A stretch of 64,000 nucleotides of DNA from Isoetes taiwanensis (GCA_021234155.1 JAJEKV010000124.1:1941094-2005093); one strand, 5' to 3'; shown: positions 46,255 through 57,015, counted from the stretch's first letter. The notes: a model not told the origin generated them from the letters alone. A program made the numbers and translations.

Positions 46255-47290
46255 TAAACATCCTCAAATAAAAGCTTTATTTTACACATGCGTCCCTCTA
46301 TGAATGTTACATTTCATCCACATCGCCACATTGTATTGAGTAAACCTAAAGATCACCTCTTCCACAAACCAAATTAAACAAATGTTGTATTTGGAATTTC
46401 TACATCTATGCTACAGAATGTGTTGTAGCTAAAGCCCGCAATGTTACTAGTATTGTTTATATCTAGTTCAATGCTGACTATAAGGGGTGCCTAAAACTTA
46501 TCAAGTGCTTAAAAAAAAATTGCTTGCAAGTGCTAATCTGGTACGAGTCTTAATGACAGATACTGCTTACTGTTATGCAGTGACAGTTACTAAGTATGTA
46601 GTTGATTAACGCTAGCAGAAGTGTGAATGACATCAAGTGCTTACTGTCATGCAGTTAAGGTGCAGTTAAGGTGCAGTGCTTACTGTTATGCTATATAACT
46701 GTTTAAAGCTAGCTGTTTATTGCATAAGTGCTCGTGTGTTCCAGTGCTTACTCACAAGCACTGCTGAAACTAATTAAAGTGCTTAGTGTTTGAGCTAGAG
46801 CACTGTTACATTCAAGCAGAATTTGAATGGACTGTACAAGAATTCAATGTTTTGTCACCTGCATGGATAATAGAAGTAAGAACATCAAATGAATACATTC
46901 TTTACATAATGGAAAAAACAAAATGTGAGACACAACAAAGAACAAAGTAGATGACAACAAAGTAAGTGAGATAATCAAAGAACAAAGTAGATGAGACAAA
47001 AAACTTCATATATTTGATAGACAAAAAGAACATTTGATAGAGAAAAAAATGAAAAACAAAGAACAAAGTAAAAAACTTCATATATAAACAAAATATTTTA
47101 CAAAAAAGGCCATAAGGCCAGTGTTTTCGGGGGCTTTCAAGGGGCTTTCGGGTATTCTCTGGGGCTTCGTGGGGGTTTTCGGGTGTTTTCGGGGGCTTTC
47201 AGGGGCTTTCGGGTTCACTCCAAACGTTCTCCAATTCCCGCCTCCTTTGCCTTTTGGTCGGGCGGTCTTCGTAGCAGCTCTCAAAAATGA
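46255..47290. other. Unassigned interval
   Basis: 46440-46450 has GTTACTAGT, which could be a degraded Helitron end. 46495-46800 contains repeated AAGTGCTTACTG-like motifs. 46910-47060 is A-rich with repeats of AACAAAGTAGATGA. 47120-47225 is G/T-rich with several TTTCGGGGGCTTTC copies. Confidence 0.4.
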
Positions 47291-47291
47291 G

Positions 47292-47659
47292 TTATTTTTC
47301 CTCCTTTTCATCTGCCTCTTCCTCTTCCTCTTCATCCTCCTCTTCCTCAGAATTCTCCTCTTCCTCTTCAGAATTCTCCTCTTCCTCTTTAGAATTCTCC
47401 ACTTCCTGCTCCACTTCCTGCTCGACTTCTGGAAACAAAAAAAGCATTTATTTAAAACAAAAGAAAAACAAAACAAAAAAAAATTGCAAAACAAAAGAAT
47501 ACCTTCTTCTTCCTCACGGTCCTCAGTGTTCGTTGCTTCTTCTGGAAGAACCGGCTCAAAGAAATACGCGCTCCTGTATTGCGGAGCGACGTCCGCATCC
47601 TCAGGCACCTGTTTAAGCACATACTCGGGTGCTTTATTTCCGCTGCATGAAGAGGCCAT
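47292..47659 (-). CDS. Small acidic protein, two exons, intact frame
   Basis: ATG at 47659. Exon 1 (47659-47503) encodes MASSCSGNKAPEYVLKQVPE...FFEPVLPEEATNTEDREEE. Intron 47502-47429 has GTATTC at the donor and a long T-rich tract ending TTTCCAG. Exon 2 (47428-47292) continues in phase with EVEQEVEQEVENSK and then almost pure Glu/Asp, ending EADEKEEK-stop. The product is 97 residues, very acidic, with no signal peptide or membrane segment. Family not recognised; such tails occur in histone-binding and ribosome-assembly proteins, but no function can be assigned. It is one of the few frames in the window without a break. Confidence 0.55.
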
Positions 47660-47989
47660 TGTGCTGGAAATAGACGGAATGAGCATAAGAAGCACAATTT
47701 CATTAAAATGAGAAATTTCTGATTCCAATTAGGAACGAAAGTCCGTTTTAGTTCATTTTATGCCAAATTTTTGAGCAATTATGGCGCCATTTAAAAAAAA
47801 TATGCATCTAAAGTGCCATTTATTGGCGCCATTAAAAATACTAACATTGCATATAATGAAGCTAGAGAAACGTAACATCACAAAATTAGTTAAAAATTCC
47901 AAATTCATAGATTTGCATATCAAAAAATTTGCCACAACAGGCAAGGACTCGGAAGAGAGAGTCTGTTTACAAGAGTATTAGTGTACATT

Positions 47990-49560
47990 TTACATTATAT
48001 CCACACAAAATTCAGGGCTCCACATCAGGATCAGGTTCCGTATTGCCAGGGCCATGGCTAGAAGAAGCAACCATAGGATCTCCCTGAAAGCTCTCGAACG
48101 CCAAGCTGCGGTGAAATTGGGATCATTAAGAATGTCCGTCGAATTGTCTCTGTTCTTGATCACATCATAGTCCACATCGGGTGGAGGTTCGCATCTCTCG
48201 GATTTGGTGGATCTACAAATTCTTCAACTACAAATTGGCCCTCTCTCCACCGAATCTGCCATGATGGTAGGATCCGAGGCGGTCAAGCCTATCAAGAATC
48301 CCCTTAGGCACTCCTCGCTTACCGGGTCACTTTCGAACACAATGCAAAATCTCTTATTCAGCAATGAAGCCCGCCAAAAGAATCACAGAGAAGTAATCAA
48401 ACACCCCCGTTCTCGGCGGTACCATTTTTCCTCGACGCAGGTAGGAGCATGTGGCAGGCCCCGCCGGTTTCTCATGATTATGTCCCCGGCAAGCCTTGCC
48501 ACCGTATTCGACCGGCCGTTGCAGAGCTTCCCGACCATAGCCTCGGCCTCTCCCGCCTTTGTCTTCTTTCAGGGGCACAAGAACCGGTGGCGCTTTGAGG
48601 ATGATCGTTAAAGGGGAATCGAGGTCAATTTCATCGACAGAGGACCCGCAGGGGCCCTCAATCTTTGTGGCGCATACATTAGTGCATGAACCTCCCAACT
48701 CCCCGGGGCAGGCGGATTCTTGTATTCGCCCCTCATACATGCCAATAAAAACTCCGATCCGGAATCCGATCATCCAACACGATGAAATCAAAAAGTTATG
48801 CTCGCCTTGCAAAGACCGCTATCCGTGTAAAGAATCACCGTGGTGTTCTTTTACAAACAGTATCAAAGAAATTAGATAGTGTGGTTTTGTCCCACATTGG
48901 AGTTATGCCTCTAGTGTCCAGGGCTATCAAGGATGCTGGTACAGGAGTGCAAACAACTTGCCCCCGGCCGCCGCTTAGTTCAACCGAACGGAAGTCTTCA
49001 AAGATCCTCTCTCGCAAGACAAGATTGGCGTATGAATCTTGCCAAGGCAGGTGGCACGCGTTAAAAACGCCTTCCTTGGTCACTCCGGTTTCAACCCACT
49101 TACTATGCAAGGTGGCCATAGAAATCGGTCGGATCCTCGAAGCCCCAAGATCTGCAGATCGAGATCGCTGAAGGATTTGAACTTCCTCGAAAATTATCCT
49201 TCACATATTCAAAAATCTCCTTCTTCAAGAACCATATAGATCGTAGTGTCTTTGCCCTTGCTTGAAGAATTGCTTACCTGTGTAATCACCGGTGACCTTT
49301 GACGGCTAGTCTTCCCATCCAAAGACTTCCTCGAACAAAATCCGTGTCCGACCGTAGTCATGGTCTTTTGCCCAGTTACAAGTAATAACTTGTCCCTTGT
49401 TATCTTGTAGCTTGCAGAATTTCCACAAGTTCCACAGGGACATGAATAACTGAAAAATATCCTCTGGCATGAAGACCCACTGGTTGAAATATTTTGGATG
49501 CTTACCACGCATGGTAACTTCAGCCAAAGCCAGATAACGCTGGAAACAACAAGAAGTTAG
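47990..49560 (-). pseudogene. Unrecognised coding remnants (several exon-like blocks)
   Basis: Minus-strand blocks: after acceptor TTGTTTCCAG, 49543-49306 reads RYLALAEVTMRGKHPKYFNQ, then WVFMPEDIFQLFMSLWNLWK and TRILFEEVFGWED; 49119-48835 reads WVETGVTKEGVFNACHLPWQ and ITPMWDKTTLSNFFDT; 48812-48354 and 48175-47990 hold further frames (ILNDPNFTAAWRSRAFRE). The composition is that of real protein but frames switch and I do not recognise the family. It may be the downstream part of the minus-strand gene at 53486-51675 or part of a transposon. Confidence 0.35.
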
Positions 49561-49582
49561 CCTTGAATGACATTTAATGTGC

Positions 49583-49691
49583 AAATGGCGCCGCGGTGCC
49601 ATTTAGTGAAGAAATGGCGCCGCCGCGCCATTTAGTAAGCAAATGGCGCCACAGCGCCATTTGCACACTAAATGGCGCCGCGGCGCCATTT
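49583..49691. repeat. Four 29-bp repeats of a 22-nt GC-centred palindrome
   Basis: Palindromes built as AAATGGCGCC...GGCGCCATTT start at 49583, 49612, 49641 and 49670, exactly 29 bp apart, with 7-bp spacers that differ (AGTGAAG, AGTAAGC, GCACACT). The last is a perfect 22-nt palindrome; the others carry one to three central changes. Half-sites (CATTTAATGTGC) flank the array, and GGCGCCATT motifs recur near 47780-47830. Confidence 0.95.
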
Positions 49692-49905
49692 GCTAATCTT
49701 GCCAACAATTACAACAGTATGTACCTTGTATGGTTTCTAGACCTATAATCCAAAAATAGAGACAGATGAAGCCCCACATTTTTATTGCTATTGTCAATCT
49801 CTTTTTCTTCAAAAGGATGCTATATACAAATGAAATAGACCATTGATGAGACTTGAAGAAAAATAAAAATAAAAATAAAAATAAAAGGCAAAAAATAAGC
49901 AGTAC

Positions 49906-50068
49906 CTTGTCTGGCAGAGACTTTCCCGAGACATAAATTGTGATGATGCCTGAAAGCTAACAAATTTTTTTGTTATTTTTGCTAGATAGACAATCAACAA
50001 TGCATGTTATGAAAACCTGGTACAGAGAGAAGAAGAATGACAACCATAAATAGTGCCAACTTAGCCAT
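49906..50068 (-). CDS. Small secreted-peptide gene, first two exons
   Basis: ATG at 50068 opens MAKLALFMVVILLLSVP, a classic signal peptide, ending at donor CCAG|GTTTTC (50017). After acceptor CTTTCAG, exon 2 (49949-49906) continues in phase GIITIYVSGKSLPDK to donor AAG|GTACTG. The 5' leader is A-rich with CAAACAAACAAGC repeats, as in many plant leaders. Further exons were not found before the palindrome array, so the mature peptide is unknown. It could be a truncated cysteine-rich peptide gene. Confidence 0.4.
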
Positions 50069-50443
50069 TTTCCACTCGTTTGCTTGCTTGTTTGTTTGTC
50101 GTCTTGCATATGTATTTATTCATGTTGGGGCAACTTCTCGAACGTTTTGGATTAGCATATAAGACGTGGACAACATCATAAGAGTCCCAATGACCGTTGA
50201 GTTTATAAGTGGACTAAAGAATTGACCGTACAACATTTGTTAAACATTTGCTTGTGCAATCTCAACATTTGTTAAAGAAGTGGGACACGTTTCATCTTCC
50301 TCTTCTTTTGTCTCCTTATATCATGTTATATAATGATTTTTTGCCGCGCAACTACCAAAATTTGTCGCTGCTTCTTCTTCAACAACATCAGAGTCAGCCA
50401 TAAAGATAGGCTGAAGGAAAAATCGATATAAACCAAGTACTAA
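50069..50443. other. Upstream flank of the peptide gene
   Basis: Possible promoter for the minus-strand peptide gene; AATAAATAC near 50113 could be a weak TATA element. Nothing else seen. Confidence 0.25.
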
Positions 50444-50990
50444 TCTTTATATTATAATGTTCTTGCGTGCGTGTGCCTTACGTCGAACTTGATTGATGGC
50501 CAAGATTAGGCCATGTGATAACCCATCAAATTGAGAGACCAGATTAGTTCTACCAAAACATAGGAGCTCAATTTAGACTGGGCTATGGCGCTTTTCCTTT
50601 TTGATCCATTCCAAACGTTCTCTTCCCGCTTGGTTCGTCCATACATATGGCTTTTGTTGAGCAGTCTCTAGGCAGATTTATAGTTTCTTACTTTTCATTA
50701 GCACCCTTTACGTTCAATTGGGGTTCATTGAGACGCATGGGTCTTTATTTGGCATGTGGATCTTTAGATAGTGCCATTTCTGTGCTGCAAAGAGAGAACC
50801 TGGGATAGGGTAAAGATTGAGCATGGTCATGCTGTTAGAATTTTAAGAGTATTGTGGCCTCTGATTTGGTCCAAAATGCCATCGCCAAAACCTCAAAGGT
50901 CATGAGGCAGTTGCGATGGCATGGAGGTTGCAGTGGAACTCTAGTCAAGAACAATAGGAGGTTCACTCCAAATGTTGTGCACGAGAAGGA
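50444..50990 (+). mobile_element. Helitron 5' end and helicase tail remnant
   Basis: 50444 reads AA|TCTTTATATTATAATG followed by TTCTTGCGTGCGTGTG, resembling the 5' ends of the Helitrons at 19224 and 46254. At 50932-50990 the plus frame gives NNRRFTPNVVHEKEY, the helicase C-terminal tail seen in other copies. The matching 3' end may be the degraded terminus at 57015, which would put the foldbacks, minus-strand gene and LINE inside it or mean it is shattered. Confidence 0.45.
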
Positions 50991-51013
50991 ATATCCTGCT
51001 TTGTTTTATGTCG

Positions 51014-51253
51014 GGCTTACTCCCTTTTCGAGTTTCCTGCTTGATGTATCTAATTCGCCACCTGAGTGAGTGATGTCATCCTAGGGGGCAAATTAGATAC
51101 ATCAAACAGAAAACGAAGGAGACTAAGCCAGGCTTACTCTCTTTTCGAGTTTCCTGCTTGATGTATCTAATTCGCCACCTAAAATGAGTGAGCGACCTCA
51201 TCCTAGGGGGCAAATTAGATACTTCAAACAGGACAAACGAAAGAGACTAAGCC
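51014..51253. repeat. Two tandem ~120-bp foldback hairpins
   Basis: 51014-51129 and 51131-51253 each start GGCTTACTC and end GACTAAGCC. Within each, the left arm (TCGAGTTTCCTGCTTGATGT, then ATCTAATTCGCC) pairs with the right arm (GGCAAATTAGATAC, then ATCAAACAG, then GAAGGAGACTAAGCC). Arms are about 45 nt with a loop of about 25 nt. The two copies differ at several bases, including compensating-looking positions. Confidence 0.9.
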
Positions 51254-51674
51254 AGGGTGAAAGATTAGGAAGTCCACTAATCCTAATTGGCATCTGTCCC
51301 TTACATCGCCCTTAGCATGTAAACTAAGCTACCTATAAGTGCTCACCCGTAAGTGCCTCAAGAGCTTGAAGTTGCTTTTGATCCTCCCTACTCACACCTA
51401 AGGCTTGTACCCATGCTTTGAGAAAATTCATGACAAAGAATTCTCAATGCAAATGTGATTACAAATCCCGCAAAGTGAACGGAAATTTGTCAATGAGAAT
51501 ACAATTATACTAAGCACTTCGTGAATTTTGTTATGAAGTACCTCAAGAGGCCGAAAGGCACATGGAAGATGGTATTGGTGATCGTGATTCAAGAATCAAA
51601 GTTGGTAGTGGTTTCCCCATCCACCGGAGGATCTTGCCACGAATGGACAGCCACTACCATAATCTTCAGCCTTA
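51254..51674. other. Unassigned interval
   Basis: Possible 3' end of the minus-strand gene to the right. No motif recognised. Confidence 0.3.
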
Positions 51675-53486
51675 TCAAGGTCTGGAAGTAGTGGATCCAA
51701 GACAAATAAAGGAAGACGGTCCTTGCAAGACGTAAACCTCTCTAACCTTGGTTCCAAAGACTTTCAATGTCAAGTTGTGTTCCGCTTCCCCGGTGACAGC
51801 CAGATTAAGCTCCTCGATTTTTGTCTCTCTCAAGTTCGTAATAGTTCCTTCAAATTTCGACCTCAGATCTTGGCATATAGCCCAATACCGCCTCGCACGA
51901 CTTGGTTTATCCTTAATCATTCCTTCCCATTTTTTTAAATCTTTATTCATCTTCTCGGTCTGGAACTCAAGTTGCTGAACCTTCATTTGTAGCACCTGCA
52001 GGTTTCATCAAAGTTTGCAACCTTGCCTTTACATCGATTCACTTCTCGATCTTGTAGAGTTGATCCATTCTCCCGTGTCCTCGTTGAATTCAACCGAAAA
52101 GTAATCCAAGGTTAGTACCACATGACACAACAGGCACCACTTTACACACCACAAATTCCATCATGACAAACTTTGCACCACAAATGGCGCATATTCACCA
52201 CATGTGGTGTGGCATGTGGCACCGTGGTTAAGGCCATATTCACCACATGTGGTGTGGCATGTGGCACCAAACCGGTGCCACATGACACACCACCTATGGC
52301 ACCACAATGCACCCAAGGCACCACATATGGCAATCCATTTACTTCACACCACAAATGGCGTCCAAAGACACCATATGTGGTGCAAAATGTGGATCCATAG
52401 TGGTGCCACATTAGACACCACATGTGGCACCACAATGCAAAGAAGGCACCACATCCGCGGGCATCCACCACCCCATATGTGGCGATATGCGTGGTGCAAT
52501 ATTTAGCGCGTCGCTTGGCACCACATATGGCGCACAATCCATCATTCACAAGTATCACCATATCTAACATCACATATGACACTAAGTATAGAAACATATG
52601 GAAGCCAATTCACTATTCGATAAGGTACCACGTTTGGTACTATATGTGACACTACATATGCTACAAACTACATTATTAACATATAATTGGCACCATATGA
52701 CCGGGCTCAGAACACATTTGAGCTACATACTCACTGTGGAACTGAAATTATCCACCACAACTCAAAACTAGCAAAGACAAATTTCCTACACATAACTTAC
52801 AATACACCCAAATGAAGAAGTAAATGGTGTACCTGATTGTTCAAGCTTGCTAGACCTTTGCCGGAAAATAACAGGTTCCCAATATTAAATTGCATCATAT
52901 GGTGGTTCCAAGAAGAGGGTTGAAAAGTACCTATTTTTTCAGTGATTTTCCCGAGATTCTTCTTACACTTGAGGAGGCTTGAATTGTGGCCTAGTCATTT
53001 CAAGAGAGGAAGCATCATCCGTGGCGGGGTTGCTCTGCTTCCTCACTATTTGAAATGCTTGCATGCTTCCTCTTACGTTGGGACGGAGGCTTCAGACCCT
53101 TTTCTCTTAACTGTTGCCAGAAACTCAACCAGTTTATTTCATTTCCTTTTGTGTGAAGGTAATACGCAATGACCATAGTCCGTGAGGCCATGCCTCCCCG
53201 TGCACACTTCCCGACCGTGATTTTTTGTAAAGGCACATAAATTCATTATACCTCTCCTTGCTCAGATTCTTCAACCTGCATGATGAAACAAAACAATATT
53301 CTAAACAATAGAGAATCATGGGCATCCCCGAATCTAGAATGCAACCCACCTGTAATTGGATTTTCCTAATACTTTCGGTCCCCAAACAGACTCGATTTCT
53401 TCTTGTGTGGCGTAATGCTTTTCTTGCCTGTACATTTCCTTGTAGGTGTATCCCGTGGCATTCAAGTCCGGTATGATCAGAGCCAT
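51675..53486 (-). CDS. Unrecognised multi-exon gene with basic region and coiled coil (one frame break)
   Basis: ATG at 53486. Exon 1 (53486-53350) encodes MALIIPDLNATGYTYKEMYR, then HYATQEEIESVWGPKVLGKS. Intron 53349-53276 (GTGGGT...TGCAG) splices in frame to exon 2: LKNLSKERYNEFMCLYKK, then, after a one-base shift in a run of six A near 53232, ITVGKCARGGMASRTMVIAY, then LKPPSQRKRKHA. A later exon (51990-51675, acceptor ACCTGCAG) gives VQQLEFQTEKMNKDLKKWEG, a coiled coil, and ends at a stop. The family is not known to me; the layout could be transposon-encoded. The intron region contains the CACCACATG tract. Confidence 0.45.
52110..52680. repeat. Tract dense in CACCACATGTGGTG palindromic motifs
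   Basis: CACCACATGTGGTGTGGCAT occurs at 52198 and 52241, and variants of CACCACAT, TGGCACCA and TGTGGTGC recur more than twenty times in 550 bp, in both orientations. It is not a clean tandem repeat. CACATGTG is an E-box-like palindrome. It lies in a probable intron of the minus-strand gene. Confidence 0.8.
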
Positions 53487-53499
53487 TTCGTGATCGATC

Positions 53500-54800
53500 T
53501 TCTTGCCAGAAATCAGAAATGGTCTTGCCGGATTAAGGGAGCGTGATCAGAGTTTTTGAGGGAAAATGAAAATTCAGAATCAGAAATGGTCTTGGCGGAT
53601 TAAGGGAGCGTGATCAGAGTTTTTGAGGGAAAATGATCGAGTACATTGCTGAATAAGACTGAAAGGACAAAATTTTGAATAAGTAATCATGTGTATTTTT
53701 GAAAAAATAACTGCCTCTCCCACTACAAATTCGGTAGTTCCCACCACACTTAGCACCCAAAAATGTGGTGCTAAAATGCACGTTTTTGTTCCACTACAAC
53801 ATGCTTTCACCCATGAGCAAAGTGGGCCAGGTGGACAAAAGAGTGGAGATGGTTATGTGCAGGACAATTGTGTGGAAGGAAGAGTGGAGAGAGAGAAGAC
53901 AGCAGCAAGGTGAATCAAGGTCAAATCGAAATCCCAAGCTCAAGATAGAACACGAAGTCTAGAATGAGGAGAAGTGCGCTAACCCCTCCCGCGCATCCAT
54001 CTAGAGATACCTGTAGAAAAACAGTGAAGAACCCAAAATGGATTGACAGTACCATGGCTCGAACCCTCATCCATAAGATGACAAACCTACACCCTAACAC
54101 GTCAACCATCTGGAATCTGTGCAAAAGACAAAAAACAATCGAAGCATCCCCGAAAAAACAACCTGGACCAGAGATGCATGCGAGAAACATTACACCAGCA
54201 ATTGCCATGCATAAATCAGCCAGCATGCACGAGGCAATTGTGCTAAGGAAGACTGAATCATGCCTGTAAAATGCATAGAAACCGGCAAAGCAAGATGAAG
54301 GCTTCTCAGATGCGGGGGCTGCCCAAATCTCTATGAATTGATTCGATGCTGACGAATCCGCCCTGCATGCAACAAAATACTGCAAAGAAAGATACCTGGG
54401 TCGCCTGCAAACCATTAGTGGCCCTGTGAGGAAATAATCCGTATGCAATCTGTGCAAAAAACGAAACAATCGATGAGTTCCATCCGAAAAAAACAATCTG
54501 GACTAGATGCATGCAACAAAGCGACTCCCTCAATTGACATGCAAAAAATCAGCCAGCGTTCACGAAGAAATTCCGCGAAGAAAGAAGAGATCACGCTCAG
54601 ATTGTGAATCCTCTGCGTAGCATGCAAAGCAAAGAAAGTGCTTGCAAGGAACCATGAGAAAGAGCAAGCCAAAAGAGAAGGAAAGAAGAAGAGCAATCTA
54701 AAAGAGAAGAAAAGAGGAAGAGCAATCTAAAAGGAAAAGAGAAAGCAAATCTCCAAAGAGGAGAAAAGAGGATGGAGAGAGCTGCTGTGAGTTTTTATAT
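53500..54800 (-). promoter_or_regulatory. Possible promoter and 5' leader of the minus-strand gene
   Basis: On the minus strand ATATAAAAAC at 54800-54791 resembles a TATA box and is followed by ACTCACAGCAGC and a long CT-rich leader (54780-54600), as in many plant 5' UTRs. Two diverged copies of a ~140-bp block (54112-54250 and 54448-54590, sharing AATCTGTGCAAAA and TCAGCCAGC) lie downstream. The 191-codon minus frame across 53921-54496 is Cys/Phe-rich without motifs and is not called. A short duplication (AATCAGAAATGGTCTTG) is at 53508 and 53578. Confidence 0.35.
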
Positions 54801-54821
54801 GAGTATGCCTGGAAGGTTGTT

Positions 54822-56380
54822 GTACCATCTGCAAAGACAAAGCTTCTAGGAGTTCCTTTTGGTCTAGATATTGACATGAATGAAGCATGGGATGAAATTA
54901 TCTTAAATTTACAAAGGCAACTGATTTGGTGGAGAGGTTCAAAGTTATCCTTGGCAGGTAGAATTCAAGTAGCTAAGTCAGTATTGAACAATACGATATT
55001 TATTTGGTTTCGTTCTATTGGCTCCAAAATTCTAAGTTTGCGAGATAAAAAGATTGTAAGAGATTTTGTCCGTGTACCGATCAAGGAGGCAATCGTGGAA
55101 GGTGGCGCGGAAGAAATGTATGTTGTTTAAACAACAAGGAGGACTTGGTATGTTGGATCTTTCTTTACTGTGGTAAGGTCTTAGCTTCTAAGCTATTGTT
55201 CAGCTTTGTTGAAAGATGATTGTGCATCACCAGGTATGAAGTTACTTAAACAATCAGTAAAGAAGTGTGTGGTTTTTCATAAGCGAGGTGTGAGAATTGA
55301 GCTCCCTTGGGCATTGTTATATCCATTGAAAGCTTATTCACATGCCTCTCCAAGATCTTGAAAGGCTTGCTTCGGGCCCGGAAGGTAGTCCAACAGTGAT
55401 TACATTTGATTGGTAAGCTTGTCTCCGTGCATCTTCCCCTTTTCGTGGTTGCCTTTGTATACTCATGGACAACTACACCCGGTTGTAGAATTTATGCATG
55501 CATTCCCAAGCGAGGTGGAGGAGAGCGGTATTATTTCTATTGAACGAAGTGGTATTTTGGTATTGACATTGCTCCTTGGCAATGGTTTCAGGACAAATAT
55601 GGGTTGTTGGATAAAGATATCAGTATATGGGCTTATGTAGCAAGTGCTCTTCCTTTAATTAAGAAGGTGGGTAACAAGAGATGCCGAACTTTGTTCAAGG
55701 TATTAAAGAAGGCAAGAAGCTAGTAAGTTCATGCTACGATTGCTTACCTCCTCAAGTACTTTATCACCTTCTCGAAAAATGGCACTTACAGACTTTGCCT
55801 TCTCAATGGCAATCCATCCGAACCTTGTTTGGTCTAAATATAATCCTCCAAAGGTAAATGTTCTACTTTTGGCGTGTGATTCATCGCTCTTTGAGAGTTA
55901 ATGAGATGGTTCATCGCTTTAAGCCGAGTAAGCCCACTTTGCCCAATGTGTGAGCGGTGCATTGAAACATTGGAGCAATCGCTTATATTTGTGTGCGTGA
56001 GCTGAGTAGTCTTAGGTCCCGGCTGCATTCTCTTTTGAGTATCTTTGGATAGTCAACACTTTCTTTTGGGTATTTATCCAAATCAGTGGACTGCTTCTAA
56101 AAGGATTGCATTTCACATGGCAAAGTCTTGGCTAATATGGAGTGTATGGAAGCGAAGGCGAAGAAAGGTATTTTATGATAAGTGTATTTCTTCTCAGGTG
56201 GTGCTTCAACAAATTCGTAAGAAGTTGTATAATTGCTTTCAGATTTCCAATTGGCCTGATCGTATTCAAATTCCAATATGGAGTGATCATCTAAAAGTGA
56301 TTGACGCTTCAGGGACATTTCTTACTTCTAGAAGTACTTTGTAATCTTTTGAGTGTATAATATGAAGTAAAACACGTTCT
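54822..56380 (+). pseudogene. LINE 3' half (same family as 7.1 kb element)
   Basis: Plus strand: TKLLGVPFGLDIDMNEAWDE, then WWRGSKLSLAGRIQVAKSVL, the segment after the reverse-transcriptase palm; then near 55860-55990 a broken zf-RVT region (HRSLRVNEMVHRFKPS; CPMCERCIETLE-like); then 56045-56344 SWLIWSVWKRRRRKVFYDK to the C-terminus and stop. It ends near 56390 with an A-rich run. It is 5'-truncated and frame-shifted. Confidence 0.88.
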
Positions 56381-56394
56381 TCAAAAAAACAAAT

Positions 56395-57015
56395 ACTGTG
56401 CACTGGCGAATTGGCGTTTGAGTGGCAAAAGCACTCATCTGTGTTGGAATATGTAATGGAGAACGTTTTAGGGTCTATAGATCTTGGAGTCCCGATGCGG
56501 TATCTGATTCCACTATACGAGACTACCTTTGGGATGAGTTGTCTCACGTGCTAGATAGTCGTGAGACATCGTGGGCAGTTCGAATCAATGACGCGCACGT
56601 GCATTTCATTTTTACCCCAGCTAAGATGTTATTTGTAGGAGAAGTGAAGATATTACGAGAGCATCCAAAAAAGTACAAGATCAGGCCCTTTGTGATGTGC
56701 GCCATGTGGAGATACATAAGAGTTCCGTCATGAACCAGGACAATATTATGTGTTTTGTATTTCTATACCTATTTTTTGTTGATGTACTTAACTACTCCTA
56801 AGGGTGAGATTTTGAGCGTAAGTTTTGATTCCGTCTTTCCAAATTTTCGTCTTTCCAGATATAATTGCCCCCCACAATTCTTATAAATGTTGTATTTTCT
56901 CTACTGAAATCTATAAACATAAAGTTAATACATTTATCATACCTTAAACATTAAAGTTCGAGTTAAACCACATGCCAGGACCTATGCCTGGCAACGCCGA
57001 GCACACATTTACCAG
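56395..57015 (+). mobile_element. Interval ending in a degraded Helitron 3' terminus
   Basis: A hairpin GCCTGGCAACGCCGAGC at 56986-57002 is followed by ACACATTTA and CCAG (not CTAG) at 57012-57015, then T. It resembles the termini at 14538 and 3886 with one change in each part. The frame 56422-56733 is unrecognised. The matching 5' end might be 50444. Confidence 0.4.

Noticed and set aside
46440-46450. Helitron 3' end at GTTACTAGT
   Set aside because: No proper GC hairpin directly before it; kept only as a weak possibility.
47121-47711. Plus-strand 196-codon ORF with poly-Phe/Leu
   Set aside because: It is the antisense of the acidic gene's GAA/GAG-rich exon.
49583-49691. CRISPR-like repeat/spacer pattern
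   Set aside because: Spacers are only 7 bp and the repeats are palindromes; not a CRISPR.
53921-54496. 191-codon minus ORF rich in Cys and Phe
   Set aside because: No motif; it covers the CT-rich leader and a duplicated non-coding block, so it looks like a chance frame.
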